Source: Guillardia theta CCMP2712 (lineage: Eukaryota; Cryptophyceae; Pyrenomonadales; Geminigeraceae). From it: a stretch of 52,692 bases of DNA. A program made the translations under genes and the position numbers. The stretch covers positions 5,294 to 57,985 of the forward strand of contig NW_005434566.1 of the NCBI RefSeq assembly GCF_000315625.1, given 5' to 3'. Shown here piece after piece: positions 11,270 to 26,113 of the stretch (its first letter is position 1; every line of letters starts with the position of its first letter). The notes beneath the pieces were generated by a model, which made no database searches, had not been told where the DNA came from, and was given only the letters and a program-made list of their open reading frames with translations.

Positions 11270-13330
11270 TCAAGTTTTGGACCCTACCCTGCCTCCGACC
11301 AACATAGACCACCCTTGTAGATCAGAGGGAGCTCTCAAGCCTTGCCCCTTCCCTTCCCTGGTTGCATATCCAAGGTTAGCAAGTGAATGTTACGCAGACG
11401 TGACTCATCTGCAGCAGGAGAGCTCAGACGAGGACAAGCAGAGGCAATCCCTGCAGAATCTGGTGTGAGCGCAGCAGTCTGAAAACATCTCTGTGATTGC
11501 AAACACATGTAAAGAGGGTTGATCATCATAGATTTTAGCAGCTTGAATAAGGAGTACTCCGCACGGACCGTCCGCTAGTGGCGCTGTACGATGGATGACA
11601 TTGACTCTCATGAGCAATAAGTAGGAAGTCATGAAGCATGTCACGGAGACAGCATGATCTATACTTATTTCATAGGAATCTGCTGCAAAGAGTCGGGCTT
11701 GAGGGCGGTCTGAGCAATATGCAAGAGTATTGCCAAGGCATGTAAAGAGTTTCAAGGAATACCAGTGCATTCATCAAATGGCAGTGATGAGGTACCACAT
11801 GAAGGCATGACTTGCAAATTGATTGCATGTCGTGTTCCATTTGATGACTTACAATCAAGACGCTTTTGAGCGACAAAACGATACCCCGTATAGCATTGTA
11901 AATCATAGTTCATTTCCTTCACCTCGAGTCGAAGCAAGAAATTTTCAAGGTGCTGATATCTTTGTTTTGACTAGACTGACATGGTATCAGGAGCAGTTAA
12001 TTGATGTTAGATCCGATTGAATCATGCAGACGAAAATGGACATACCCTTTTGAATAAATCTTTCTTCTCGAGTCTCATACCAGAGCTTTCTTGCCTCTTT
12101 CTTTGTAACCTAACATGTACAAAGCATTGGCATTTTCTTACACAAAGTAAACTGAGCCTGAACAGCTTCTCTTATTCGCTGCATTCTCGCCCTTCCATCA
12201 TCCTGATCTTTTCCTTGACACCCTTGGGCCAATGCGAGTTGCATGCTGCGATATCATCAATTGTTTGGAACCAAGCGATAAGTGGAACAAAGCGCTCAGG
12301 TGCTATGCAGGCTGCAATGCATCGCCGGCATTCCAACCATATGGATAAGTTTGCCAAACTTTGCGCTGCTCATATTACTTGCAGCGAAAGTCAACCATTC
12401 CAGATGATAAGGACAATGTATGAGACTTGCGCAGAAGAATGTGCAAACACTTCCACACGACGGTGAGTGTGCACGATTCCACATACACAAGAATGCTGCG
12501 CAGAAGCATCTACCAATTTCTTGTCTAACCACTCTTTTGATGAATGAGCATCGACTTCTCTAACATGTACATCAGGTCATGCAGGCTCATGGAGAAATGA
12601 TGATGTTGTTAGCAACAACTTGGCTTTGTTTTATTGAAGTACGTTGAAAACATCACCTAGGCCGCTACATATTCCCATGTCCGCTTTGCAACAGTTCTAA
12701 ACCACGTATCACCATAAAGTTGTACATCATTCGACTAGTCCGATAACATCTTCATGTAGAGCCTCAGTTTCAAGCACAACGCGGTTTGGAGCGATACTGT
12801 GACTTGTTTGCCTGGTATGATTACATGTGACATGCTCTCTTACACAATTGAAGAGTATTGTAAAAATTTCAGTCAAGCGGTGCACAGTTCAGCCTTTCTT
12901 TCTTACTATTCATCAAACATAGTGTATCAGACAGATGTCATCGTGTGGATCGACGCAAAATAAAGATGAACTCGAAGTTCTGTCTGAAAAATGACCCTTT
13001 GCAAGTACTGATGGATCGAGAGCAAGTTCTTGATGCTGTATCATTAAGAAGTAAAATGACAGTCATTTGCCAGTACTATACGACTCGTATCCATCAGCTT
13101 AAAATATGCACACCTGAGTTTCATTCCATGAATCATCTTTCCTCCCGCATTCAAACTGAGAAACTCAGTGCTAGTCAACTCATGGGCATGGTTTCAGAGT
13201 TTGAATTCCCAGCAAGTTGAGGAAGGACAAGGCAGACAGAAGCGTGAAAGAAAGTTGAGGGTCATCAGGGAAGGTCTGACGAGAGTCTGAGACTCATGGA
13301 CAGGGAAGGATAGGGATGCGCAAGTGTGGA
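11270..13330. other. Long stretch without a recognisable gene
   Basis: Composition is close to 45% GC, with no long frames, no recognisable protein signature and no simple repeats, unlike the repeat-rich spacers on either side. It could be an old degraded insertion or a non-coding transcript region. I see no positive evidence for either. Confidence 0.4.
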
Positions 13331-13379
13331 GGGCAGGGAGATGGGGAGGGAGACACCCTCTGCTAAATGTATTTTAAAA

Positions 13380-13715
13380 GGTACCCATTACAGTACCAGA
13401 CCAAGACCTGTACCCCCCACCCCCCTGTCGCGTCCGTTGGGTTCGAATATTTGAAATACTACCACGCCTACCCATCAGGTTCTGGTACAAATCATTACTT
13501 CACTATACAAGCGCTATGTGACCCTATCCAAAGACAAATAGGAACGATTGTTTACTTATCTAAGCTCTCAATTACCCCCGGTTGCCGTTGAACTTGCAGC
13601 GCTGGAAATGGATTTTCAAACCTTCCAATCCTTGGATTTTTTACTCACACACAATTTTGTACTGGAAAACGCCTGGATCTGGTACAAATCCCAATTGTCA
13701 GCAAGTTCCTTGACC
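13380..13715. repeat. AT tract with GGTAC words beside GC island C
   Basis: GGTACCCATT, GGTACAAATC, TTTGTACTGG and GGTACAAATCCC recur here, directly to the left of the GC-rich block. This is the same arrangement as at islands A and B. Confidence 0.4.
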
Positions 13716-13719
13716 CGAC

Positions 13720-14160
13720 AACGCATTGACCGCCCGGCCCGCCGGGCCGGTCGCCGTCACGGTCCCGGCCGCGGGCCCGGCCGGGGCGGCCCGCACTGGC
13801 GTTGCCACCCCGGGTGGGCCGGCGGGGGCGGACAGCGGCCGAGCCGCAGAGCGGCGCGGCCCGCACTCACAGGGCGGTAGCCGGGCCCGCCCGGCACTGC
13901 CGGCCGCATTCAAGTTCCCGGCTGCCCCGGCAGGCGGCCTGGCACTGACCACTCAGTCAGTGGTAAGTGGCACCGTCCCGCACGGGTGACCGTCAATGTA
14001 CCGGCTGGCGCTGCCGGTCCCGGGTCCGAGCCTCGGAGTCCGGCGCGGCCGCGCGACTGAGGTCACGATAACCGTTGAACTTCGGAACGCCGGGCCCGGC
14101 CCGGGGCTTGCCAGAACTTTCATGTAACCAATATGTAACGATCAATGTAACGGTTCACGT
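13720..14160. repeat. GC-rich island (family member C)
   Basis: About 440 bp dominated by CCGGCC, GGGCCC and CCCGCCGG words. It shares GGGCCCGCCCGGCAC with island A and ends in an AACCGTT...TGTAACGG edge. Open frames through it on both strands are low-complexity Ala/Gly/Pro/Arg and not credible genes. Confidence 0.55.
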
Positions 14161-14224
14161 TCGCTAGTTATTAGTTGTCCGAAGACAATGGCGCCCTTGC
14201 AGGTGCGACAGCGACGACAAAAGA

Positions 14225-14324
14225 CAAACAATGACAACCCCTGCTGCTCCTCTTACCGCTGCTGCTGCTGATACTCCTTCTCCTCCTCCTCCTTCTCCTC
14301 CTTCTCCTCCTCCTCCTCTTACCA

Positions 14325-14355
<31 letters not shown>

Positions 14356-14437
14356 TCCTCCTCCTCCTCCTCCTCCTCCTCTTACCGCCGCTGCTGCTGC
14401 TGCTGGTCCTCCTCCTCCTCCTCCTCCTCCTCTTACC

Positions 14438-14473
<36 letters not shown>

Positions 14474-14715
14474 ATTGCTCCTCCTCTTACCGCTGCTGCT
14501 GCTACTGCTGCTACTGCTCCTCCTCCTCCTCTTACCGCTACTCCATTTCCTCCTTCCCATCTTCATGCTCCTCCTCCTCTCATGCTCCTCCCATCCATAT
14601 CCTCCTCCTGTCCTCCCCCTCATGTTCCCCCGCTCTTTCTCCTCCTCCTCCTCCTCCTCCTCCTCCTCCTCCTCCTCCTCCTCCTCCTCCTCCTCCTCCT
14701 CCTGTCCTCCTCCTT
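14225..14715. repeat. Compound trinucleotide repeat, (CTG)n and (CTC)n blocks
   Basis: Alternating blocks of GCT/CTG and CTC/TCC trinucleotides, separated by a recurring CTCTTACC word, end in a pure (CTC)n run at about 14637-14703. This is just upstream of, or within the 5' region of, the EndoG-like gene. Confidence 0.9.
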
Positions 14716-14851
14716 CCTTTTGTATTCCTTGCCCTTTCCCCCTTCCCCCTCAATTCTCTCTTCTGCTTATCCACTTCAGCACAGCGGGGTATCACCACCG
14801 TCTCTTCATCTTTGACATCTCAGCTTTCTGCGTCTGATCTTCGCTTGTCAG

Positions 14852-16898
14852 GCGATCGCTGCTGCTTGTGTCAGCGGAGCTGTCGGTCTCGGCATCGGGT
14901 GATCGCGTCTTGTCCAGTCTAGCTGCCTCTGAGCTGCCTGTGCTCACAGGTACTCCCTCAAGCTGCGGTCAGCTGGCTGCGACAACAACGCGCTTGTTCC
15001 CAGCATGCTCATCACAGGTGAAGCAAGAGAGCTCAACGAGCCCAGCTCTCAGCTGAGGCAGCGCTTGGCAAGGACATGCTGGTCTGACTTGAACGCCATG
15101 CAGGCACACCGTCGCGACCGGCGTCTGATTTTCTCATCACTGGAGCCCCAACCCTCCCAGCCAACCTGCCGACTGCTGTCGCTGCTCTGTGAGGCGGCAG
15201 GAGGCACCTAGAGACGAGATGCTGAGACAAAAGGCTGCAGGCAGTGGGCGGGATGGCCGGGCTTTGACAACATCAAGTTCCGGCAGGGCTACGTGGTGGG
15301 GGCATGAGAGCTGGGGGTGTCGAAGCCTCACGCACTCTCAGACCTCCTTCAACCGTCAGACTCGAAACCCCAACTGGGTCTGCGAGCATCTCTGCGAGGT
15401 CTCGAGGCTGCCAAGCCGGTCGGGGAGTCTGAAATGTTCGAGCAGGAGACACTCCGAGGCGAGGGGAGCCGAGCTAAGGTGACGCCCGTGCGCGGGTTTA
15501 TGTCCAGTGATCCTCCTCCCCGCAGACCGAGAACTTCCAGGAGGATGAGACTGACCCCCCGCACTTGCGCTCTCGTCTCGCGGACTACAAGGGTTCATCC
15601 CTCCACCTCCCTCCTCGCATGACTGCAGCCTGCAGGCAGCGGCTTCGACCGAGGACATCTGGTCGCGGCGGCGGACGTGAAATTCTCGTAACCGTCTCCT
15701 CCTCATGGCTCCTCTGACCCCGCGCACAGACAGAATGCGCTGGATGAAACTTTTCTCCTCTCCAACATCTCCCCACAGGTTTCGCCCTCCTCCTCCTCCT
15801 CCTCCTCCTCCTCCTCTCATGCTCCTCGTCCTCATCCCTTACTCGTGAGGCTGTCAGGTTGGAGCAGGCTTCAACCGGGGTTACTGGGAGCGCATGGAGC
15901 GATGGTGCCGCAACCTTGTGAGAGAGGAGGAAGGGGAGGCTCAGGAGGCTGAGGAGGGAGCAGGTCAAGAAGGGGGAGTTCTCGGATGTCTTTGTTATCA
16001 GCGGTCCTCTCTTTCTCCCCAAGAAGGAAGCGGATGGCAACTACTACATGCAGCATCAGGTCGCCCCCCTCCTCCTCCTCCTCCTCACATTTCTCATCCT
16101 CCTGTCAGGTGCTTGGCAACCCTCCGTCTCTTCAAGTCCCCACGCACTTCTTCAAGGTTTCGCTCCTCCCGCTGTCCCGCGCTGACAGCCGCAGGTCATC
16201 ATGGCACTTCCCACCAGGAGCGCTCAGGCCAGCTTGACCCCAGCAGCTGCTCCGACGAAAACTGGTGCTTGGACATGACTTGACCCTCCGTGACTGACAG
16301 ATTTCAGACCCCAACGCCTCTGCTCTCGTGCCATGTAAGCCATTGCCCTCCCCTCCCCTCCCTCCCCTCATCCCTTCCAGTGGGTCGCACACCTGCCAAG
16401 CCCATCGCTCTCGGAGCCTTCGTGGTCCCTAATGAGGTTCCCTCCCCTCGCTCCCCCATCTCCTCTTTCCCCCTCACTTTCTCCTCCCTTCCCCCAGTCC
16501 TCATCCTTGTAGCTTGCGATGGCTGAGGCTACTCAGGTCATCGACGACAAGGATGATCTATCCAAGTATTCTTATCCCATCGAGATCGTCGAGAGGCTTG
16601 CAGGCTTGCAGGCAAGCTACGGAGCTTTAGAGCATCTCAGCTTCTTCTCATGTTCCTCTCTTGCAGTTTTTCCAGCGGCTGCCCCGTCAGAACACTAAGT
16701 TCATCAAACCTCTCTGTGAGAGGTACGACCCTCCTCCCCTCCTCTCCTCCTTTGAGTCAACCCTCCAGCACCAAGTGCGTCCTACCAGCCGGCTTCCAGC
16801 TACAGGACGGCAAGTAAGTGAAGACCCCAGCTGGACTAGACGCTTCGTTGACTTGCTGATCCAGAGACAAGCAGCCCAAGGTCATCACCGTCAAGTGA
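14852..16898 (+). CDS. EndoG-family DNA/RNA non-specific endonuclease (spliced; 5' exon not placed)
   Basis: Exons separated by short introns spell the ββα-Me EndoG/NucA family in order. They are a hydrophobic N-terminal segment (about 14852-14898, SGAVGLGIG), FDNIKFRQGYV, then RQTRNPNWVCEHL near 15355. Next come LRSRLADYK and GSGFDRGHLVAAADVKFS with the catalytic DRGH (His codon 15656-15658), then LDETFLLSNISPQ and GFNRGYWERME. The downstream exons carry VFVISGPLFLPKK, LQVPTHFFKV, ALGAFVVPNE, YPIEIVERLAGLQFFQRLP, and a C-terminus VITVK before TGA at 16896-16898. These enzymes need Mg2+, usually sit in the mitochondrial intermembrane space and cut nucleic acid. A hydrophobic N-terminus fits that, but the first exon was not identified. 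One join, near 15390-15450, needs either an extra tiny intron or an indel to keep the frame. One intron uses a GC donor. Confidence 0.9.
16612..16666 (+). other. GC-AG intron in the EndoG-like gene
   Basis: The coding sequence ...GGC TTG CAG stops at 16611 and resumes TTT TTC CAG at 16667, restoring the family motif GLQFF. The intron begins GCAAGC instead of GTAAGC and ends TTGCAG. CAG|GCAAG is the normal context for GC donors. Confidence 0.8.
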
Positions 16899-17034
16899 AT
16901 GATCTCCTCCTCCCACTACCAGAGTTACCGCACAGAGGCAGCTGCATCTCAGCATAGAACGATTGAGTAGATCAACGCGACGACGAGATGACGTTGGCAA
17001 ACCTTTACTACAAGTGCTGCACTTGACAAGAACC

Positions 17035-18238
17035 TCACATGGGAATGCTGGGGGGTAGCGAGAGGGAGAAGGGAACGAAGAAAAACGAGTCAAACGAGGG
17101 AAGGAGAAGGCACAAGTCAAGTACCTCTGAATCACAGAACGAGCGAAGTTCCTGAGGGCATGCGAAGTGATGGACTTGAGGAGAGCTACTCTGTCTTGAA
17201 CCAGCTCGACAGCCTCACTGAGTTTCGCTTCCACCTTCCCCTCGTGCTGTCCTCCCGTCACATGCCAGCAGCAGCCTGTCTCTCCTCTCGCTCACCGTCC
17301 TCGCCAGCGGCTTGAGCCACTTGTTGTAGATCTGGGACGTGGTCAGTCACGCCTCGGAGAGCTCCTCTCACCGCTCGAGCGCCCTCGTTGTGCATCCAGA
17401 CCAGCAGAACCACCTGCAACGCGCCTCAGCCCCCATCCTTCTCTCTCCTCCCCGCCACGCGCTCCTGCTCTGAGACTCGCCTCTTCTCTCCTCCTCCCCC
17501 TCCCCCTCCTCCTCCTGACCTTCACGGCGTAGTAGTGGGGGATGTTCCATCGCCAGGGCATTACCACCCCCTCCACGAGCTGCAGGCAGCAACATTTTCA
17601 GAGGACGGAGATAGGATGGCGATAGGAAAGAGAATGAAGATGAGAGGAAGGAGATATTTACCTGGAGCAGGGCAAAGCAGGTCCAGTACGTGAGCAGCCG
17701 AGCCTGCAGCAGCTCTCCGCTGCTCCAACATGAGGAGAGAAAGAAACGTAATGGGCTCGCACCCGGGCTGCTTGCTCTGGTTCAAGGCCTTGAGGCTGTA
17801 GTAGGTGGGATACGCGAGCCCGACGATGTTGCCTGGAGCATGCGAGTGAGCTAGGGGGGGCGCAGCTGCAGGAGACGCACCTGCGATGATTGCGAGCTGC
17901 CCTGACAGCAGGCAAAGTCCGGTGATAACTCCAGCGATCACCCAGTAGGCACTGGTTGCGTCAGCAGCACGCTGTGACGAGGAGGAAGCGGCTGGAACAT
18001 TCGCCTCTCCTGGCACGCAGTCACTCTCATGAAGCGCATGGTAGCTGATCGCCTACCGGACTGCGCCTTGCTGCCTCCTTCACTGTTTCCCCCCCTCAAT
18101 GTCATCATCTGCCTCCGTTCTAAGACACAGACAGGGGAGGACAAGACCATCAGGCGCCTTCACCTGCTTCTGTCCGATGCTCTTGGGCAGCAGAGGTCTG
18201 GGAACCCTCGCGCTCCCGAGAGCCTCCACAGTCGTCAT
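17035..18238 (-). CDS. HVA22/REEP (TB2/DP1) family ER membrane-shaping protein, spliced
   Basis: The minus-strand exons read in family order. First comes a membrane segment VIAGVITGLCLL, then NIVGLAYPTYYSLKALNQ. Next are GELLQARLLTYWTCFALLQ (17742-17683, before a donor GTAAAT) and LVEGVVMPWRWNIPHYYAVK (17588-17527). After these come QIYNKWLKPLART (about 17340-17290) and a charged helix KVEAKLSEAVELVQDRVALL ending near 17130. A last short exon stops at 17035-17037. The pattern YP.Y.S.KA....LLTYW..FAL....E...P...YYA.K.....IY...L.PL is that of REEP5/HVA22 proteins, which insert as hairpins and curve tubular ER. The proposed start is MTTVEALGSARV at 18238. The N-terminal exon joins are less certain than the core. 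It is tail-to-tail with the EndoG gene, about 140 bp apart. Confidence 0.82.
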
Positions 18239-18299
18239 GCAGCCCAGCCCGGCCAAGATTAGCCACCTGAACTTCAGCCCACAGCCTCCTCCTTCCTTA

Positions 18300-18960
18300 T
18301 GCAACTCTGCTCTTCGGGGGAGCCTCAGGTTTTCCAGTCCTCCCCCTCCTCTCCTCTCCTCCTCGCTCCTCTCCTCCCCTCCTCCTCCCTTCCCCTCCCC
18401 CTCTGTTCGCATCCCGTCGCGCCTCATGCTGAGCTCCTGCAACCCATTCGAACTAAAATAATTATAAATATTTCATCCCCCTCATATCTCCGTACCCTCA
18501 TCCCCTACTAGTCCCAACTCCTCGGTGAGTTGGCAGCTGCGGAGCCGGGCGCCGGGTGCCGGAGGGCCCGGCCCTCATCCCTCACATCTATGACCCCTAC
18601 CACCCCCTCACATTCCATTCCAGGCCCAGCAGGGGTGGTACCTGACCCCTTAGTTAAGCCCTCTTCCCATTGATAAATGATCACCCCTTATTTTTACCTG
18701 ATGTACCCCCATATTTCTATTGGGGGTGGTCGGTCCCCATTGCTACCACCCCTCCTTGGATAGGCTGATGGTGGCGGCCTCCCCTTCCCTACCCCCTATG
18801 CAATACTTGGTACCCCCACCCCTATCATTTATTTTGACACCCCCCTTTTCTATTCATTTCATTTATGCAATGACGGGTAATAAGAAATACCCCACCTCAT
18901 ATTCCGACGCCGCACTGACCACCCACCCCCCCTTAGCCTCAACCCCTTGGCATCCCCGCA
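18300..18960. other. Spacer with CT-rich tract, small GC island and C-run repeats
   Basis: 18340-18410 is CT-rich. 18530-18575 is a small GC island (GCCGGGTGCCGGAGGGCCCG). 18580-18960 is rich in ACCCCC/CCCCTT words like 4560-5110. I see no gene. Confidence 0.5.
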
Positions 18961-19333
18961 CTCGCTCCAGTCATGCTCTCGTCTGCGCTGAGGTAAGCAA
19001 GAGGAGGAGAGGAGAGGAGAGGAGGAACGGGAAGAGCTCGAGCAGAGGGAGAAGATGCAAAGAGACAGACGTGCATCAGGCTGTACTCAACACGAGAAGA
19101 AGATGGCTGGAGGATGTGAGAGAGGATCAGGTGTTGATGACGGCAGGAGCAAGCGTGGAAAGGATGAAAAGGTTAGTTTGTTTAGAGGTAGTTGTTATCT
19201 GTTGTGTTAGAGTGTTAGTTAGGCATACGTTAGATTGTACACTGGAATATAGCAAGAAGCACACTAGGGGTGAAACAAGGCGAAGAGAACAGGAGGACAT
19301 CTGACTGCACATGCTCCTCCTCGTCGCAGGCCG

Positions 19334-22579
<3,246 letters not shown>

Positions 22580-22752
22580 AGCGACAAGAGGACCTGAACC
22601 TCGAGGATGAGACTTATCACTCTTAGTTGCCTGCCAACGAGAAGAAGAGAAGAAAGCAGAGGCGGTAGAGGAGGAGGAGGAGGAGGAGGAGGAGGAGGAG
22701 GAGGAGGAGGAGGAGGAGGAGGTTGGTGCCCTCGCTGGATTCTCCCATCAAC
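22580..22752. repeat. Spacer between convergent OTC and rhomboid-like genes with (GGA)n
   Basis: The 173-bp 3'-3' spacer contains a GGA run at about 22666-22722. No other feature seen. Confidence 0.8.
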
Positions 22753-23480
22753 TTATTTGAAGGCAAAGAAGATCGCAATGAAGAGCCCCAGAACTCCCAG
22801 CACGTAGAGAACCCTGTGACCTGTCACTCCCTCCCTCCCGCCCTCCTTGCCTCCCTCCCTCCCCCTCCCTCCCTCCCTCCCTCCATTCCTTCCCTCCCTC
22901 TCGCGCAGCTCTTCCTCTCATCGTCTCACCCGAACGTCTCCGCTATCCTCTTGTTCACTTCTGACTCGAAGTTTTGCCGGAACGCGAGGAAGCCGAAGCT
23001 GAGGCCCGCGAAGAAACCTCCGCCATGCACCCAGTTGTCGACCTGACCTGCGAGTCACGCGAGAGGAGGAGGATGAAGCTGTCGACCGGAGCGAAGAAAC
23101 CGATGATTATGATGAGGACGAGGAAGAGCAGGAGGGAACGGAACTTGATCGTCATGCCCTTGCCAGGTCTAAGTCAGACCTCACCGAGTACCAAGCAGGG
23201 GCAAACGAGGAGAACAAGATAGAAGCGAAACTTGCTGAGAAGACTGTCATGACCATAGAATGAGGTGATGGGGATGACGAAGATGAGCAGCAGGAGCAGG
23301 AGCATCGGGATAATGAAAATGTTGACGTTGGCGGAGATGATGATAGAGGAGGAGGAGGAGACCCTTGTCGGTCGATATCTTCTTGGGGCACGTAACATCG
23401 AGAGCAGCTGTCAAGTCTCGTCAGTCTTTGACCCGCACAAGTCTTCATCTACCCGACATCAATCTCGACGACTTCGGTTG
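22753..23480 (-). CDS. Rhomboid-like membrane protein (C-terminal part resolved, spliced)
   Basis: Minus-strand exons give a hydrophobic helix (LLLFLVLIIIIGFFAP near 23140-23090). An intron begins at a GTCGAC donor and ends ...GGTCAG. The next exon reads VDNWVHGGGFFAGLSFGFLA (about 23043-22985), which matches the rhomboid helix carrying the catalytic-type His (W.H.GG...G). After RQNFESEVNKRIAETFG comes another intron. A last exon encodes a final helix (RVLYVLGVLGLFIAIFFAFK) and stops at 22753-22755. Rhomboids are intramembrane serine proteases or inactive relatives. I could not locate the GxSG serine motif in the exons upstream (23200-24000), so activity is undecided. Open segments at 23400-24000 on the same strand (e.g. 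FSPDSYDQQIAIAL, NYKFALSPVDDEAPWKR) may be its N-terminal exons. Confidence 0.6.
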
Positions 23481-24054
23481 TTGTGCCCTCCTCCTACACC
23501 ACCAGACCAGCGTCAATCTCACCCTACCCTCCTCTCCTTTCCCAACTCCCTTCCTAACCATCTCCTGCATACCCACGCTCTCGCTTCCTCGTCCCTCTCC
23601 TCACCTCGGCGAGCTCAACTCCCATCGTGTTCTCTGCTTCCTGCAGAGACTTTGAGCGCGAGAGGAGGAGGAGGGGCGAGACCTGCAGGGCAATGGCGAT
23701 CTGCTGGTCGTACGAGTCCGGAGAGAAGGCGAGGGCTGCAGGAAAGAATCAAACATGAGCGCGAGCAGGAAGAGAGAGAGCGAGAGCATGAGAGCACGAG
23801 AGGAGTGGAGTCTTTGTTACCTTGCTGCAACGCTCGCGCGACTGCCTCGTCCTCACTTACATGGTTGGTTGCTGGACTCTGATGGCAGGTATGAGACAGG
23901 AGGAGCGAGGAGAGAGGGAAGAGAGAAAACTGACGTGTCGCGCTTCCATGGTGCCTCGTCGTCTACTGGGGAGAGAGCGAACTTGTAGTTGCCATCGGAA
24001 AGCTCGAGAAAGAAACCAAGAGAGTGGGGGGAGACGGAAAGAAAATCGAGATGA

Positions 24055-24185
24055 GAGGAGAGGGAGAGGAGGGAATGGAATGGAAGGGGAGGGAGGGGAA
24101 GGGAAGGGAAGGGAGGGGAAGGGAAGAGAAGGGAAGAGAAGAGAAGGAAAGGGAAGGGAAGGGAAGGAAAGGGAGGGGAGGGAAG
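24055..24185. repeat. GGGAA-rich purine tract
   Basis: About 130 bp of GGGAAGG/GGGAGG words on the plus strand, probably intronic or upstream of the rhomboid-like gene. Confidence 0.85.
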
Positions 24186-24361
24186 ATGTGATGTGCTCGA
24201 TCACTGCTGGTCAGAGCTACAGCACTAAATTGAGACTTTCAGTTACATTTTGAAATTAACACTGGATATTTCACACTACAAGTTCACTTCCAGGATCAGT
24301 GAGCACTCAACACTTGCTCTGCTCTTGACTCCCTCAAGCGAGTTTCGATACCATTCCTTGC

Positions 24362-24503
24362 TTCCCCTGCCTCCCTGCCTCCCTGCCTCCCTGCCTCCCT
24401 GCCTCCCTGCCTCCCTGCCTCCCTGCCTCCCTGCCTCCCTGCCTCCCTGCCTCCCTGCCTCCCTGCCTCCCTGCCTCCCTGCCTCCCTGCCTCCCTCCCT
24501 CCT
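24362..24503. repeat. (CCTGCCTC)n octanucleotide array
   Basis: About 17 tandem CCTGCCTC units downstream of the zinc-cluster gene stop. The Leu/Pro-rich frame through it is an artefact. Confidence 0.95.
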
Positions 24504-24585
24504 TTCCTACTTACCTATCTACAACGTATCAGCTCTCCTCTGTTGTCTATCCTCGCTACTAGAGCACGAAGCTGCTCGCATCACT

Positions 24586-26113
24586 TCACGTGACGGTCTC
24601 GATCTGGTCGCTCGGCGGAGGAGAGGAGAGGTTGAACTTGTTGCGAATGAACATGGCGATCCTCTTCAGCTTCTGTCTTCCTTCTTCCGTCTCGTTCAAC
24701 GTCGCGAAGTGCTCAGAGAAAAGCTGCAGACGCTCTCAACCTCTCGCCTCCTCCTCCTCCCCGACTACTCACCATGTCCTTCTTGTGCGTCAGCAGCAGC
24801 TCGTCAGCGCTCAGCTCCTCCCCCAGGAAGCTCTTGAGCTGCATGTACGTCATCCTGCCATGCGCAGAGCCGCACGCGTGTCAGCACGAAGCACAAGGAG
24901 TCGAGGGAAGAGAGATGGAAGAAGCAAGAGGGACGAGAGGGGGGAAGTGCTGCCCGGAGACGAGCAGGATGGCTGGTAGGTAGGAGAGGAGGCAGAGAGT
25001 CAGGAGCGAGGGAGCACACTCTCACCAAGCGCTTCTGTCCGCGTGGATCCTGTCCCAGTCGCCGGCGTCGAGGATCTCCATGGTGTGGGACGTGGACCTC
25101 AGACGCTCCTGCTCCAGGTGCTTCACTGACGTCACTCGCACCAGGCTCGACTCCTCCAGCCGCCCGTCGGTGGAGCGCCGGCAGATGCGATGGTAGCGGA
25201 CAATGCGGGGAAAGGAGAGGCGGAGGAGGTCGTCGACGATCATGCACAGGAACTCGAGGTCGGAGGAGGGAAGCTCGAACTCGCAGCGGGCCGCGCGTGA
25301 GAGGATCTCCTCCGGATTGCGGTGGAGGAGGCGGCCGAGCCCATGCCCGACCTGCAGGCCCTTGCGGATGAGGTAGTCATCCTCCCAGAAGACCGTCCAC
25401 GACCCTGCCGCCTGCCGCCCCTCCACCAGCATCGCGCTCGCTTGCCCTGTACAGTCCGCACCAGAATGTAGGAGGTGATTGATGCTGGAGGGGGAAGGAG
25501 AGGGGGAGGGAGAGGGGGAGGAGGAAGGGGTGGGGGTTGTGGAGGCTAATTTTGCCTGTGCCTGCAGGCTGACGAGGAAGGCCATGACGTCGTTCATGGT
25601 CTGAAAGAGCTCCTTCCCCATGCTGTTGAACATGTACAGGATCGAAGTCCCCGAGTACCCGGCTTGAGACATCCTCATCGCCAGCAGCTGCAGGTGGCCC
25701 AGCGAAGGGTCAGCAACGTGCGATGCTCGGTCTGTCGACAGCCGCACGGAGAGCTGAAGGGGCCAGGGAGTCTCGGGCTCAGCTCGAGGAGACAGCCGAG
25801 CTGGGAGCGGGACTTGAGGCGATGACAGCTCATCGTTGCTGTGACCGGCAGCGTCTTGACAAGCTTCAGCTCGGGCTCGTCGCAAGCAGGTGCCGCATGG
25901 TCTCAGCTTGTCGCACTTGAGCTTCGACTGCCTGCAGGGCTCGCAGGTGGAGATGCCGAAGACAGCGTCGCAGCCGTCTTCGAGCCCGAGTCTCGAGCAG
26001 TGATGGCATGGCCTTCTCTTGTCGCACCTGACCTTGTGCCTGCGACACCTCGAGCAAGACTTGCCTTGGCTGCCCTGCTGCTCCTTGCGATACCAATTCA
26101 AGGGCACCGACAT
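24586..26113 (-). CDS. Putative regulator with two tandem Zn2Cys6 binuclear clusters
   Basis: Exons 26113-25026, 24854-24773 and 24723-24586 join in frame (short introns with GTGAGA and GTGAGT donors). The N-terminus holds two complete Zn(II)2Cys6 clusters back to back. Cys 20, 23, 30, 36, 39, 48 and Cys 57, 60, 67, 73, 76, 85 both have spacing C-x2-C-x6-C-x5-C-x2-C-x8-C, with the basic R/K-rich loop (RRHKVRC, RQSKLKC) that contacts CGG half-sites in fungal Gal4-type factors. A Pro/Ser-rich linker (about residues 185-205) follows, then a charged helical C-terminal region (EILDAGDWDRIHADR, MTYMQLKSFLGEELSADELLL, FATLNETEEGRQKLKRI). No fungal middle-homology domain was recognised. Likely nuclear and DNA binding; target unknown. 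The C-terminal part may be a separate interaction domain. Confidence 0.88.

Noticed and set aside
13548-14815. Ala/Pro/Gly/Arg-rich frames on both strands
   Set aside because: They lie in the GC-rich island and trinucleotide arrays; all frames open because stop codons are rare in such composition.
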